A stretch of 38,586 nucleotides of DNA from an uncultured Blautia sp. (GTDB lineage: Bacteria > Bacillota > Clostridia > Lachnospirales > Lachnospiraceae). Numbering within the stretch: the stretch's first letter is position 1; every line of letters starts with the position of its first letter. The notes beneath the pieces are model-generated. The model worked only from the letters and a program-made list of their open reading frames with translations. It did not search any database and was not told the DNA's origin. Location of the stretch: NCBI GenBank assembly GCA_900539525.1, contig UQCM01000023.1, forward strand, positions 1 through 38,586, given 5' to 3'. Both the position numbers and the translations under genes were made by a program. Positions 5,546-14,259 of the stretch are shown piece after piece.

Positions 5546-7221
5546 GAATTCTGGAGCTTCAAATCAAGAATTTTGGAAAGTTTTCAAATAAAATGATCCG
5601 TTTCCACGACGGGATCAATATCCTGTACGGAAAAAATGAAGCCGGAAAGTCTACCATTCACTCCTTTATCCGGGCGATGCTCTTTGGTATGGAAAAAGCG
5701 AGGGGGCGTGCGGCGAAATATGATGAATACAGCCTTCGTGAGCCCTGGGAGAATCCCGGCTATTTTGCCGGAGTGATGCGGTTTGAAAGCGGGGGAAAGA
5801 TCTTCCGGCTGGAACGCAGCTTCCATAAAAGGGAGAAGAAGGCATCCCTGATCTGTGAGACCGACGGAGAGGAGCTTTCGGTTGAAAATGGAGACCTTGA
5901 TGTATTGCTGGAGGGGCTCAGTGAGACAGCGTTTCTCAATACGTTTTATATCGGGCAGAAGGGAGGAGCGGCAGGGGAAGCACTTGCCGGCGAGATCCGT
6001 AACTACATAAGTAATACGCAGAGTGCCGGCGATGCCGGGATCGATGTGCAGAGGGCCATTCAGGTACTGGAAACCAGGAGGCGCCGGATCGAAGCAGCGA
6101 AAAAGGAGCGTCTGGGAGCATCGGAAGATGTGGAGCGGGAATTGCAGGCGAAGCTTGCCTATGTGGAGCAGGAGCTGCGCAGGCTGCAGACAGAGGAAGA
6201 GGCATGTCTGGACAGAATCAACCGGCTGAAAAAGGATCTGGAGCAGGAAAAACAGAAAGAAGATCAGGAGCCGGAAGACAGAGATGAAGATACACAGCGA
6301 TCCGGAAGCGGAGGTACGCTTTTGTGGGCAGGTATGGGAATCACAGCCTTTCTGATAAGCCTTTTATCATCCTCATTCCGGATGAAGCTGATCAGCGCAG
6401 GCCTTGCTGTCCTGGCGGTCATCCTTTTCTTCTGGTGTCTGCAAAGAAAAAGGGCAGAACAATGGGAAGAAGAGGATCCGGATGAAGAGTATTCAGAAGA
6501 AGATGAAGAAGATCCGGAAGAAGAGGATCCGGAAGAAGATGAAGAGGATCCGGAAAAACAGTATCCGGAAGAAGATGAGGAGGAGCTGGAGGACCCGGAT
6601 GAAGAATATCCGGAAAAAGAGGCAGGCAGGGAACGCTGTCTTCAGCTTCACGGAAGACTTGCGAAGGAAAAGGGGCATTTTGAGTATGTACGCAATGCCC
6701 GAAAAGAAAAGGAAACGATACAGGAAAACCTCCGGGATAGTTTAAGTGAGATCTCTGAAAAAAGAGAACTGCCCGATGCACTGGATCTGGAAGCAGAGGC
6801 GTTGAAGCTGGCGGCATCTACGATCAGAGATGTATCGAAACAGGTGTATCAGCAGTACAGCGGCCGGCTGAACCGGCGCGTATCGTCCATTCTGAGTGAG
6901 ATCACGCAGGGACGGTATACCAGCGTCTTTCTGGATGATCAGCTGAACGTACGGATCCATACACCGGAGAAGCTTCTGGAGATCCGGCAGGTGAGCAGGG
7001 GAACGATGGAACAGATCTACTTTGCTCTGCGTATGGCGGCCGGGGAGCTTCTCAGCAGAGATGAGCCGTTTCCCGTTATTCTGGATGAAGCCTTTGCCAT
7101 GTATGATGAGGAACGTTTAGAGCAGACGCTTTGCTGGCTGAACGACAGCGGGAAACAGGTGCTGTTATTCACCTGTCACAGAAGAGAAGGAGAAATTCTG
7201 GAAAAGATAAGAGAAAAATAA
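5542..7221 (+). CDS. SbcC/YhaN-like AAA ATPase with internal membrane segments and an acidic repeat
   Basis: The 559-residue partner of the upstream nuclease is a RecN/SMC-type ATPase. Walker A GKNEAGKST is at 30-38, and a signature-like VSRGTMEQIYFALRMA precedes Walker B FPVILDEAF near residue 510-520. Between the two ATPase halves lie a coiled coil (about 180-245), two hydrophobic segments of membrane-spanning length (about 257-300) and a low-complexity acidic stretch (about 309-361) made of EEDPEE/DEEDPE-like repeats. It is much shorter than classical SbcC or Bacillus YhaN (both near or above 950 residues), mainly through loss of coiled coil. The membrane pair would place the complex at the inner membrane. 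It is coupled to the nuclease by an ATGA overlap and followed by a bidirectional terminator. Confidence 0.82.
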   Translation: MRILELQIKNFGKFSNKMIRFHDGINILYGKNEAGKSTIHSFIRAMLFGMEKARGRAAKYDEYSLREPWENPGYFAGVMRFESGGKIFRLERSFHKREKKASLICETDGEELSVENGDLDVLLEGLSETAFLNTFYIGQKGGAAGEALAGEIRNYISNTQSAGDAGIDVQRAIQVLETRRRRIEAAKKERLGASEDVERELQAKLAYVEQELRRLQTEEEACLDRINRLKKDLEQEKQKEDQEPEDRDEDTQRSGSGGTLLWAGMGITAFLISLLSSSFRMKLISAGLAVLAVILFFWCLQRKRAEQWEEEDPDEEYSEEDEEDPEEEDPEEDEEDPEKQYPEEDEEELEDPDEEYPEKEAGRERCLQLHGRLAKEKGHFEYVRNARKEKETIQENLRDSLSEISEKRELPDALDLEAEALKLAASTIRDVSKQVYQQYSGRLNRRVSSILSEITQGRYTSVFLDDQLNVRIHTPEKLLEIRQVSRGTMEQIYFALRMAAGELLSRDEPFPVILDEAFAMYDEERLEQTLCWLNDSGKQVLLFTCHRREGEILEKIREK

Positions 7222-7287
7222 AAAAGCAGCCCGTGCAGTACCCAAAGTTCGAAAGAACCAGGGATTACCTGCAGGGGCTGTTTTTAG
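7220..7287. terminator. Bidirectional terminator between yhaN-like gene and prs
   Basis: AAAAAGCAGCCCGTGCAGTA at the left end pairs with TACCTGCAGGGGCTGTTTTT at the right, giving a long stem with A and T tracts on both sides. It serves the two convergent transcripts. Confidence 0.8.
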
Positions 7288-7298
7288 ATCCGGGAAAA

Positions 7299-8471
7299 TT
7301 AATTGTTATGCTCCGCCAGGAATTTCTTAATGCGCTCCAGCGGATTCAGAAGGCTGCTCAGGGAAGCATCATGATTCAGGGTATCAATGATGTACGCCAG
7401 ATATTTACTCATGTCACAGTTGATATAGTATGGTTTCTGCAGCAGTTCCGGAGTCTGATAAACCAGGTTGGTGGTCAGTACATAATCCAGAAGTCCTGCT
7501 TCATATGCTTTGTCAAACTTCTCCAGTCCGTTCGTGAACAGACCAAAGGTTGCACACATAAAGATGCGGCCTGCCTTGCGCTTTTTCAGCTCGGAAGCTA
7601 CCTCAAGGACACTTCCGCCGGAGGAGATCATGTCATCTACGATGATAACATCCTTGCCTTCAACATCGGATCCCAGGAACTCATGAGCCACAATCGGGTT
7701 GGTGCCATTTACGATCGTAGCATAATCACGGCGTTTGTAGAACATACCCATGTCAACACCGAGGACATTTGCCATATAGATCGCACGTCCCATACCGCCT
7801 TCATCGGGGCTGATGATCATGGTAGAGTCCTTTCCGATATGAAGGTCAGGAACCGCTTTGAACAGTCCTTTGATAAACTGGTAGACAGGCTGTACTGTAT
7901 CGAAGCCCTTCAGTGGAATTGCATTCTGTACCCGTGGATCATGTGCGTCAAAGGTGATGATGTTGTCAACGCCCATATTGACCAGCTCCTGAAGAGCCAG
8001 CGCACAGTCCAGGGATTCTCTGCCGGTGCGTTTGTGCTGACGGCTTTCATATAAAAATGGCATGATAACGGAAATTCTTCTGGACTTTCCGCCGAGTGCT
8101 GCAATGACACGCTTCAGATCCTGGAAATGGTCATCCGGCGACATATGGTTTGTCTCTCCGCAGAGGGAGTAGGTCATGGAATAATTACATACATCAACCA
8201 GAATGAAAATATCATCACCTCTGACAGACTGGTTCACGATACCTTTGGCTTCTCCGGAACCGAAGCGGGGAACCTGGGCATCTACAATATAGGAATCTCT
8301 CTGATAGCCTTCAAAAGCAATGCTTGTCTTATGCTCGCTTTCACGTTCACGTCTCCAGGTCACCAGATACTGATCAATCTTTTCACCAAGCTCTTTGCAG
8401 CTTTCCAGAGGGATAATTCCCAAAGGACCTACCGGAATCGTCTCAAGGTTGCGTTCGTCAACTAATTTCAT
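7299..8471 (-). CDS. prs: Ribose-phosphate pyrophosphokinase (long clostridial form)
   Basis: The 390-residue cytoplasmic enzyme makes PRPP from ribose 5-phosphate and ATP for nucleotide, histidine, tryptophan and NAD synthesis. Family marks are MPFLYESRQHKR, ITFDAHDPRVQN, SPDEGGMGRA and the PRPP-binding loop VIIVDDMISSGGS. It is about 70 residues longer than the Bacillus enzyme (about 317), with an extended N-terminal part and an insertion, as in many Lachnospiraceae. The ATG at 8471 is preferred over one 13 codons upstream because GGAGG lies 8 bases before it. A small inserted element begins 45 bases upstream (8516-8668), so the promoter either lies within that short gap, in the element, or beyond it. 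Nearby pncB consumes the PRPP product. Confidence 0.92.
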   Translation of the reverse strand: MKLVDERNLETIPVGPLGIIPLESCKELGEKIDQYLVTWRRERESEHKTSIAFEGYQRDSYIVDAQVPRFGSGEAKGIVNQSVRGDDIFILVDVCNYSMTYSLCGETNHMSPDDHFQDLKRVIAALGGKSRRISVIMPFLYESRQHKRTGRESLDCALALQELVNMGVDNIITFDAHDPRVQNAIPLKGFDTVQPVYQFIKGLFKAVPDLHIGKDSTMIISPDEGGMGRAIYMANVLGVDMGMFYKRRDYATIVNGTNPIVAHEFLGSDVEGKDVIIVDDMISSGGSVLEVASELKKRKAGRIFMCATFGLFTNGLEKFDKAYEAGLLDYVLTTNLVYQTPELLQKPYYINCDMSKYLAYIIDTLNHDASLSSLLNPLERIKKFLAEHNN

Positions 8472-8515
8472 GATGGTTCCTCCATATTTAATCACGGTTA
8501 TTCGACTCAAAATAT

Positions 8516-8668
8516 GTAACTATTCAGAGCCCATTCGCAAAATCGCCTCTACGAGGCTTTCCTTTTGCTCATGTAGGGCTCTCGCCCTATAGATTTATAA
8601 AATTTGCCTCTGGTGAGCAAGCTCCCCACGGCAAATATTTATAAATCTGCATGGCTCTGAACAGTTAC
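8516..8668 (-). mobile_element. MITE-like element, full 153-bp copy (subfamily A)
   Basis: Terminal inverted repeats GTAACTATTCAGAGCC (8516-8531) and GGCTCTGAACAGTTAC (8653-8668) match at 15 of 16 positions. The flanks CAAAATAT (8508-8515) and CAAAATAC (8669-8676) match at 7 of 8, as an aged 8-bp target duplication. The inside has no coding capacity and is a row of hairpins: a GCAAA-GCCTC/GAGGC-TTTTGC stem, GGGC-GAGA-GCCC, and an AGATTTATAAA/TTTATAAATCT stem that encloses a GAGC/GCTC loop. GTAA ends plus 8-bp duplications are features of the IS66 family, which may mobilise it. It sits upstream of prs. Confidence 0.85.
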
Positions 8669-8706
8669 CAAAATACTCCTATAGTTTATCACAAGTTTTT
8701 GGAAGG

Positions 8707-9714
8707 TCAAGTTTTTCTTCCTGCCATAGCCAGCTTTTTTTTGATCCGTATATCATCTCCGATCAGCTTTCGCATCCGGTAGCTGCTGGATATTCTGGAA
8801 AACACACGTTCCGAGTAGGTGTCGCGGAAAATATCCATAGGCATATTCGTGGAGATGATCGTAGATTTCTTCCGGATCAGGCGTTCATTGATACAGAGAA
8901 AAAGCTGGGAGGAGACAAAGGAGTTCGTAAGTTCCGTCCCCAGATCGTCAATGATCAGCAGATCACAGTCAAAAATGTAGGAGTGCATCTGCTGCAGTTC
9001 TGCAATGTCATCGCTTTTTCCAAAGGTCGTCTTTGAAAAAAGATCAAACAGCTCAAAGGCAGAAAAGTAGATCACCGAATGGGCACTTTCCAGAAGCTCC
9101 TTTGAAATACAGTGTGTCAGAAAGGTTTTTCCAACGCCGGTATCACCGTAAAAGAAGAAATTGTCGGAAGCTTCATCAAAGCAGCGGATAAATTCCCGGC
9201 ATTCTGCGACCAGACGCTGCATGGTGGCAAGGGCAGACAGTCCCGTAGCCGGGTTGATCATGCGGTCAGAGTAGTAATCAAAGCAGAACGTGTCGAAGTT
9301 CTCCTCCTTCAGGATCTCGCGGATATTGGACTGGGTGTAAAGCAGATCGATGACAGCCTGTTTAAAGCAGTGGCATTTCTTATTTCCGAGAAAGCCGGTG
9401 TCACGGCAGTCCGGGCAGCAATAGTGCATCTCCAGATAATCCTCCGGAAAGCTGTGCTCCCGGAGAAGTATCCTTCGCCTTTCACCCAGAACTGCAATCT
9501 GCTCCCGCAGATCATTGAGTGCACCGTCATCACCGTCCAGGAGCTTTCTGGCCTGCTCCACGCTCAGGGAGGCGATCAGCCCGTCAATTTCGGAAAGCTC
9601 CGGGACGGCATCGTAGGCTTTTGCGGTACATGCGTCCTGGCGGCGTTTGTTTGCAAGCTGTTTCCGGTGGTATTCCCGCATGATCGTATCATACTGGGTA
9701 TTTTTCAGTGCCAC
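8707..9714 (-). CDS. DnaI/DnaC-like helicase loader ATPase
   Basis: The 335-residue AAA+ protein resembles the loaders that place the replicative helicase on DNA. An N-terminal helical region (1-95) is followed by a zinc-ribbon-like cluster (Cys100, Cys103, Cys114, Cys116, in CPDCRDTGF...KKCHC). The ATPase has Walker A GDTGVGKT at 190-197, Walker B LLIIDD at 252-257 and a sensor-like STNMP. The start is GTG at 9714 with GGGAGG upstream. It lies 20 bases downstream of a DnaD-domain gene on the same strand; this pair is the usual primosome unit of Clostridia. Prophages carry similar loaders, but the surrounding chromosomal genes argue for the host loader. Confidence 0.88.
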   Translation of the reverse strand: MALKNTQYDTIMREYHRKQLANKRRQDACTAKAYDAVPELSEIDGLIASLSVEQARKLLDGDDGALNDLREQIAVLGERRRILLREHSFPEDYLEMHYCCPDCRDTGFLGNKKCHCFKQAVIDLLYTQSNIREILKEENFDTFCFDYYSDRMINPATGLSALATMQRLVAECREFIRCFDEASDNFFFYGDTGVGKTFLTHCISKELLESAHSVIYFSAFELFDLFSKTTFGKSDDIAELQQMHSYIFDCDLLIIDDLGTELTNSFVSSQLFLCINERLIRKKSTIISTNMPMDIFRDTYSERVFSRISSSYRMRKLIGDDIRIKKKLAMAGRKT

Positions 9715-9734
9715 AAAAATGCCTCCCTTCTGTT

Positions 9735-10820
9735 CTAACTGTTGAGCAGCTGTTTTTCAAGCTGTTCAAAATCATAATCCCGCTGATGGAAATTATTAAA
9801 TTTATTATCAGATGCAGCCTTTGGTCTGGGCGCAGCAGCCTTTTTCCTTTTCATATGCTGTTCATCCAGTCCGCGGATATCAGACAGATGACGGACATTT
9901 GCCTTGTGCCATTCTGAGAGGATCTTGTCTGCGTACTGGAAATTCGGTCTCTGGGTCTGTGCAATCGTACGTCCGCAGGCTTCTGAAATGATATCCATGG
10001 TAAAATGCCAGGTATTCAGCCAGCGGTCCATGCACTCGATTTCCGGACCGGCAGGTCCTCTGCCCTTGATGCCGAAGGCATTTAAGATTTTATAATAGTT
10101 CCTGTTATAGAGATTCGTGCTCTGCTTGGCCTCATTCACAGTCCGGATGCCTTCCTTCGCCCATTCAAAAGCCACTTTTTCCATATAATGTGTACTTTTA
10201 CTTCCCTTCGATACACAGTATTCGATCAGATATTCGATCAGGTCTGTGGAAAAGTGCAGTTCATCGTAAAAGTACAGGATATTGGAAATTTCTGTGGGAC
10301 TTAAGGGTTTCCCGATATACTGTGCAGCGATAAAAAGCAGCTGCCGGATATCGTTCTGCTCCGCCAGTTCTGCCATCCGGTCCGGAGACAGTGGGTTCTT
10401 GCGGGAAATTTCCTGTGTGGCAGCTGTTTCAGCAGAATCATCCGGAGAGTATGCATCTGTCCGGAAATCCAGAAAACGGATCCCCGACAGGGCTCCCTCC
10501 TGATCGAAGGTAAGATCCAAAAGCCCCTCCTTCTTCCAGTAGGAGAGGGCCCGGTGGATATCTTTTTCTGTATGTTCCAGAGTCTCTGCAATCTCGCCCA
10601 GAGAGATCTGCTTTCCTGATGATACCATGCGCAGAAGGTACAGATAAAGCTTCACATATTCTCCGTTTGCGCGTGGAAGATAGCGGTCGATAAAGTCATT
10701 CGGTATGCAAGTGATACCGGTATCAATGTTCGTATGTAAAGTAATTTCACCCAAAGTATTCACCCGTTTCATGATAAGAGGATCTGTCGGAACTGTCCAT
10801 ATCAGAACAGTACCATACAT
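9735..10820 (-). CDS. DnaD-domain replication initiation protein
   Basis: The 361-residue protein has the N-terminal winged-helix part of DnaD (ANGEYVKLYLYLLRMVSSG, then SLGEIAETLEHTEKDIHRAL) and DnaD/DnaB-type C-terminal helices with the YxxxxxILNAFGI-like segment near 230-250, followed by a basic tail ending QLEKQLLNS. DnaD proteins remodel origin DNA and help load the helicase. The start is uncertain: the first ATG (10820) has AAGGA only four bases before it, and an ATG at 10772 has no clear site. It is the first gene of a dnaD-loader pair, and the DnaA-box cluster lies directly upstream (10992-11183), which suggests control by DnaA. Confidence 0.85.
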   Translation of the reverse strand: MYGTVLIWTVPTDPLIMKRVNTLGEITLHTNIDTGITCIPNDFIDRYLPRANGEYVKLYLYLLRMVSSGKQISLGEIAETLEHTEKDIHRALSYWKKEGLLDLTFDQEGALSGIRFLDFRTDAYSPDDSAETAATQEISRKNPLSPDRMAELAEQNDIRQLLFIAAQYIGKPLSPTEISNILYFYDELHFSTDLIEYLIEYCVSKGSKSTHYMEKVAFEWAKEGIRTVNEAKQSTNLYNRNYYKILNAFGIKGRGPAGPEIECMDRWLNTWHFTMDIISEACGRTIAQTQRPNFQYADKILSEWHKANVRHLSDIRGLDEQHMKRKKAAAPRPKAASDNKFNNFHQRDYDFEQLEKQLLNS

Positions 10821-10935
10821 TCCTTATAAAAGCTGTGACTGGTTGCGATAAAAAGCCGGAACACCCGTAAAAGGATCTTCCGTTTATTTATAGAGAGTAT
10901 AACACAATTTCACGTAAAAGGAAAATGGATTTTCT

Positions 10936-10966
10936 GGAAAGCCTCGCAGAGGTGTTTTGCAAATGG
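10936..10966 (+). repeat. Fragment of the subfamily A MITE
   Basis: GGAAAGCCTCGCAGAGGTG followed by TTTTGCAAATGG matches the right interior of the elements at 4307 and 8516. The terminal repeat is lost (GGTTAAAA). It is a decayed piece in the dnaD upstream region. Confidence 0.55.
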
Positions 10967-10991
10967 TTAAAAAATAAACAGGTTTATCAAC

Positions 10992-11183
10992 GGTGAATAA
11001 TGTGGATAATGTGGATAACTTTGTGCATGATTATTTCAAAAAAGCGAAAAAAGCCCGAAATACGGGATAAAAGTCAAAAAAAACAGATTCATGTGGAAAA
11101 CTTATGTAAACCGGGATTTCCACAAAAAAATCCACATGTCTGTGCACAAAAATTGTGCATAAACATGTGGATAATGTGGATAA
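10992..11183 (+). promoter_or_regulatory. DnaA-box cluster between dnaD and murC
   Basis: Five exact matches to TGTGNATAA (the complement of TTATNCACA) lie on the plus strand at 11001-11009, 11010-11018, 11154-11162, 11166-11174 and 11175-11183. One-mismatch copies are at 10992-11000 and 11092-11100, and TGTGCATGA is at 11022-11030. At each end two boxes abut head to tail, forming a direct repeat ATGTGGATAATGTGGATAAC about 165 bases apart. The interior is A/T rich. It may regulate the dnaD-loader operon, titrate DnaA, or be part of an origin. Confidence 0.75.
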
Positions 11184-11184
11184 C

Positions 11185-12558
11185 TTATCGTCCGAGAAGG
11201 CTTTCGCCTATTTTTACAACATCTCCGGCCCCCATAGTTATCAACAGATCACCGTGTATACAATTTTCCAGTAAATAGTTCTCAATGGCATCAAAGGATG
11301 GAAAATAGCAGACATCTCCTCCCTTTGCCTGAATTTTTTCCATCAGATCACGGGAGCTGATGCCGAGATTGTCGGTTTCGCGGGCAGCATAGATATCGGC
11401 CAGGATGACCTTGTCAGCCAGGCAGAGTGCATCGGCAAACTCATCCATCAATGCCTTCGTCCGGGTATAAGTATGAGGCTGGAAGACACACCAGACGGTT
11501 TTGTGGGGATAGTTTCTGGCGGCATTTAATGTGGCCCGGATTTCCGTGGGATGATGTGCATAATCATCAATGATCGTGACACCTCCGATTTCGCCTTTTT
11601 TCTCAAATCGTCTGTCTGTGCCTGAGAAATCAAGCAGTCCTTTCTGCATGGCTTCTACCGGGATGTTCAGATGATCTGCCAGAGCAAGCGTTGCCAGAGC
11701 GTTGGATACATTGTGGGCTCCGGGAACACTGAGCTGAAAATGTCCGATGGTAATTCCAGACTTTACCAGATCAAAAGCCCCGTAACCTGTGCTATTATAG
11801 GTAATATTTTCCGCACAATAATCGCCGCCTTTACCATAGGTAATGATACGGCAGGGCAGACCGTCGGTGATTTCCTGGTAATGGTCTATTTCCCGGTTGA
11901 TGATCAGTGTACCGTCCTCTGGCAGACGTTCGGCAAACAGACGGAAGGAATGACGGATATCATCAAGATCCTTGAAGAAATCCAGATGGTCTGCATCAAT
12001 ATTTAAGATCATACTGATCTTTGGATAAAAATGAAGGAAGCTGTTGGTGTACTCGCATGCTTCTGTAAGAAAAGTTTCGTGTCCGCCGACCCGGATATTT
12101 CCGTGGATGGCTTTTAAAATACCTCCTACGGAAATGGTAGGATCCTTTTCGGCAGCCAGAAGGACATGAGCTGCCATTGAAGTTGTGGTAGTCTTCCCGT
12201 GAGTGCCGGATACGGCAATGGGCGTCTGGTAATTGCGCATAAGCTGTCCGAGAAGTTCCGCGCGGCTCATCATGGGAATTCCCTGTCTGACAGCCTCTGC
12301 ATATTCCGGATTGTCCGGATGGATAGCAGCCGTATATACGACAAGATCAGTTCCTTCCTTAATATTGGAAGAACTTTGACCATAGTATACGGTGGCACCT
12401 TCATCCTCCATCCATTTTGTCAGAGGAGATTCTTTTGCGTCGGAACCGGAAATGATAAAATGCTGATCCAGCAGAATGGAAGCCAGGCCGCTCATACTGA
12501 TGCCGCCGATACCGATGAAATGAATATGGATCGGGTTTGTGAAATCTATCTGATACAT
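11185..12558 (-). CDS. murC: UDP-N-acetylmuramate--L-alanine ligase
   Basis: The 457-residue Mur ligase adds L-alanine to UDP-MurNAc in peptidoglycan precursor synthesis in the cytoplasm. An N-terminal Rossmann motif GIGGISMSG, the ATP P-loop GTHGKTTTT and the C-terminal DDYAHHPTEI are all present and intact. The ATG at 12558 is chosen because AAAGGAG sits 8 bases upstream and the protein then starts close to the first strand; an ATG 18 codons earlier has no such site. The gene ends directly against the DnaA-box cluster, and no hairpin terminator separates it from dnaD. No other cell-wall gene is adjacent. Confidence 0.95.
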   Translation of the reverse strand: MYQIDFTNPIHIHFIGIGGISMSGLASILLDQHFIISGSDAKESPLTKWMEDEGATVYYGQSSSNIKEGTDLVVYTAAIHPDNPEYAEAVRQGIPMMSRAELLGQLMRNYQTPIAVSGTHGKTTTTSMAAHVLLAAEKDPTISVGGILKAIHGNIRVGGHETFLTEACEYTNSFLHFYPKISMILNIDADHLDFFKDLDDIRHSFRLFAERLPEDGTLIINREIDHYQEITDGLPCRIITYGKGGDYCAENITYNSTGYGAFDLVKSGITIGHFQLSVPGAHNVSNALATLALADHLNIPVEAMQKGLLDFSGTDRRFEKKGEIGGVTIIDDYAHHPTEIRATLNAARNYPHKTVWCVFQPHTYTRTKALMDEFADALCLADKVILADIYAARETDNLGISSRDLMEKIQAKGGDVCYFPSFDAIENYLLENCIHGDLLITMGAGDVVKIGESLLGR

Positions 12559-12918
12559 TACAAACACTCCTTTGGTATAAATTTGTTTTGATTGTCTGAA
12601 ACAGCAGACCACAGATCTGTCAGCTGTTCTGTATATTCAGATTAATTATAGCATAAATACATATCATTGTCATTTTCAATTTCAGGTATACATACCATTG
12701 CTTTTCAAAGACCGTCTGCTCAGAAACCGGATGTTTCTCTCGAAAAATGGGATAATGATGCATAATTTGGTGTAAAAAATACACAATTCTTGTAGAAAAA
12801 CAGGCGTTTATATCTAAAAAAGTTGATAAATAAAGTCGGAAAATAAAAGAACAGGACCATTTGTTTTGATAAAAATTATAAAAGAAAGGAAATTTTATTC
12901 AAAAATTTGTAAAATATG
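12559..12918. other. Intergenic region murC-glgC
   Basis: About 360 A/T-rich bases separate the divergent murC and glgC. Apart from the glgC promoter at its right end no gene, RNA or repeat was recognised. Confidence 0.5.
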
Positions 12919-12947
12919 TTCACTATCCCGGGAAAATATGTTATAAT
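12919..12947 (+). promoter_or_regulatory. Promoter of glgC-glgD
   Basis: -35 TTCACT (12919-12924) and -10 TATAAT (12942-12947) are separated by 17 bases, 38 bases upstream of the GTG start. Confidence 0.75.
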
Positions 12948-12984
12948 GTGAACTATCAAAAAATACACAACAAGAGGTGATAGC

Positions 12985-14259
12985 GTGATTAAGAAAGAAA
13001 TGATTGCCATGCTGCTGGCAGGCGGGCAGGGAAGTCGTCTTGGCGTTCTGACGTCGAAAGTAGCAAAACCGGCCGTAGCATTTGGAGGCAAGTACCGTAT
13101 TATTGATTTTCCGCTGAGCAATTGTATTAACTCAGGTGTAGATACCGTTGGTGTACTGACGCAGTATCAGCCATTGAGACTGAATACGCATATCGGAATT
13201 GGTATTCCGTGGGATCTGGATAAGAATATCGGCGGTGTATCGATCCTTCCTCCTTATGAGAAGAGTTCGAACAGCGACTGGTATACTGGTACAGCAAATG
13301 CCATTTATCAGAATCTGAATTACATGGAGCTGTACAATCCGGAGTATGTGCTGATCCTTTCGGGAGATCATATCTACAAGATGGATTACGAGGTGATGCT
13401 GGAGTTCCATAAGGCAAGCAATGCAGATGTAAGTATCGCAGTTATGCCGGTTCCGATGGAGGAAGCCAGCAGATTTGGTGTTGTGGTAACGGATGACCAT
13501 AACCAGATTACAGAGTTCCAGGAGAAACCGGAGCATCCGAAGAGCAACCTGGCATCCATGGGTATTTACATATTTACATGGAAAGCCCTGAAGGAAGCCC
13601 TGATCACATTGAAGGATCAGAGCAACTGTGACTTTGGAAAACATGTGATTCCATATTGCCATGAGAAGGGTGAGAAGCTGGTAGCCTATGAGTACAATGG
13701 CTACTGGAAGGACGTAGGAACGCTTGGATCCTACTGGGAAGCAAATATGGAACTGATTGATATTATTCCTGAGTTCAATCTGTACGAGGAGTTCTGGAAG
13801 ATCTACACGAGCAATGAGATCATTCCGCCTCAGTATGTATCAGAAAGTGCAGTGATTGATAAGTGTATCATCGGAGACGGAAGCGAGATTTACGGAGAAG
13901 TCCACAACTCTGTCATCGGTGCCGGTGTTACCATAGCAAAAGGTGCCGTAGTACGTGATTCGATTATCATGCGCGGCGTATCGATTGGAGAAAACACGGT
14001 GATGAACCGGGCGATTATCGCAGAAAATACCATTATCGGTAAAAATGTGGAGCTTGGAATCGGTGAGGATGTACCGAATAAGGTAAAACCGAACGTATAC
14101 TCCTTTGGCCTGGTAACGATCGGAGAGAATTCTGTAGTTCCGGATCATGTGAAGATTGGAAAGAATACGGCGATTTCAGGAGCTACCAAGCCAGAGGATT
14201 ATCCGAATGGCATCCTTGAAAGCGGTGAGACATTAATTAAGGCAGGTGAGACACTATGA
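12985..14259 (+). CDS. glgC: Glucose-1-phosphate adenylyltransferase (ADP-glucose pyrophosphorylase)
   Basis: The 424-residue enzyme makes ADP-glucose for glycogen. It has the nucleotidyltransferase signature LLAGGQGSRL (10-19), the KPAVAFGGKYRIIDF segment that includes the activator-site region, the LSGDHIYKMDY metal-binding block and a C-terminal left-handed beta helix of hexapeptide repeats (about 280-400). The start is GTG, preceded by AGAGGTGAT. It overlaps glgD by four bases (ATGA), so the catalytic and regulatory subunits are translationally coupled. No glgA, glgB or glgP is in the window. Confidence 0.95.
   Translation: MIKKEMIAMLLAGGQGSRLGVLTSKVAKPAVAFGGKYRIIDFPLSNCINSGVDTVGVLTQYQPLRLNTHIGIGIPWDLDKNIGGVSILPPYEKSSNSDWYTGTANAIYQNLNYMELYNPEYVLILSGDHIYKMDYEVMLEFHKASNADVSIAVMPVPMEEASRFGVVVTDDHNQITEFQEKPEHPKSNLASMGIYIFTWKALKEALITLKDQSNCDFGKHVIPYCHEKGEKLVAYEYNGYWKDVGTLGSYWEANMELIDIIPEFNLYEEFWKIYTSNEIIPPQYVSESAVIDKCIIGDGSEIYGEVHNSVIGAGVTIAKGAVVRDSIIMRGVSIGENTVMNRAIIAENTIIGKNVELGIGEDVPNKVKPNVYSFGLVTIGENSVVPDHVKIGKNTAISGATKPEDYPNGILESGETLIKAGETL

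Noticed and set aside
6466..6624. Frameshift or assembly error in the acidic repeat of the YhaN-like gene
   Set aside because: The frame stays open on both sides and both ATPase halves are in the same frame, so the repeat is taken as real; copy number could still be misassembled.
10992..11183. Assignment as the chromosomal origin oriC
   Set aside because: dnaA, dnaN and rpmH are not adjacent, and no skew data are available from a window of this size; only the DnaA-box cluster is claimed.
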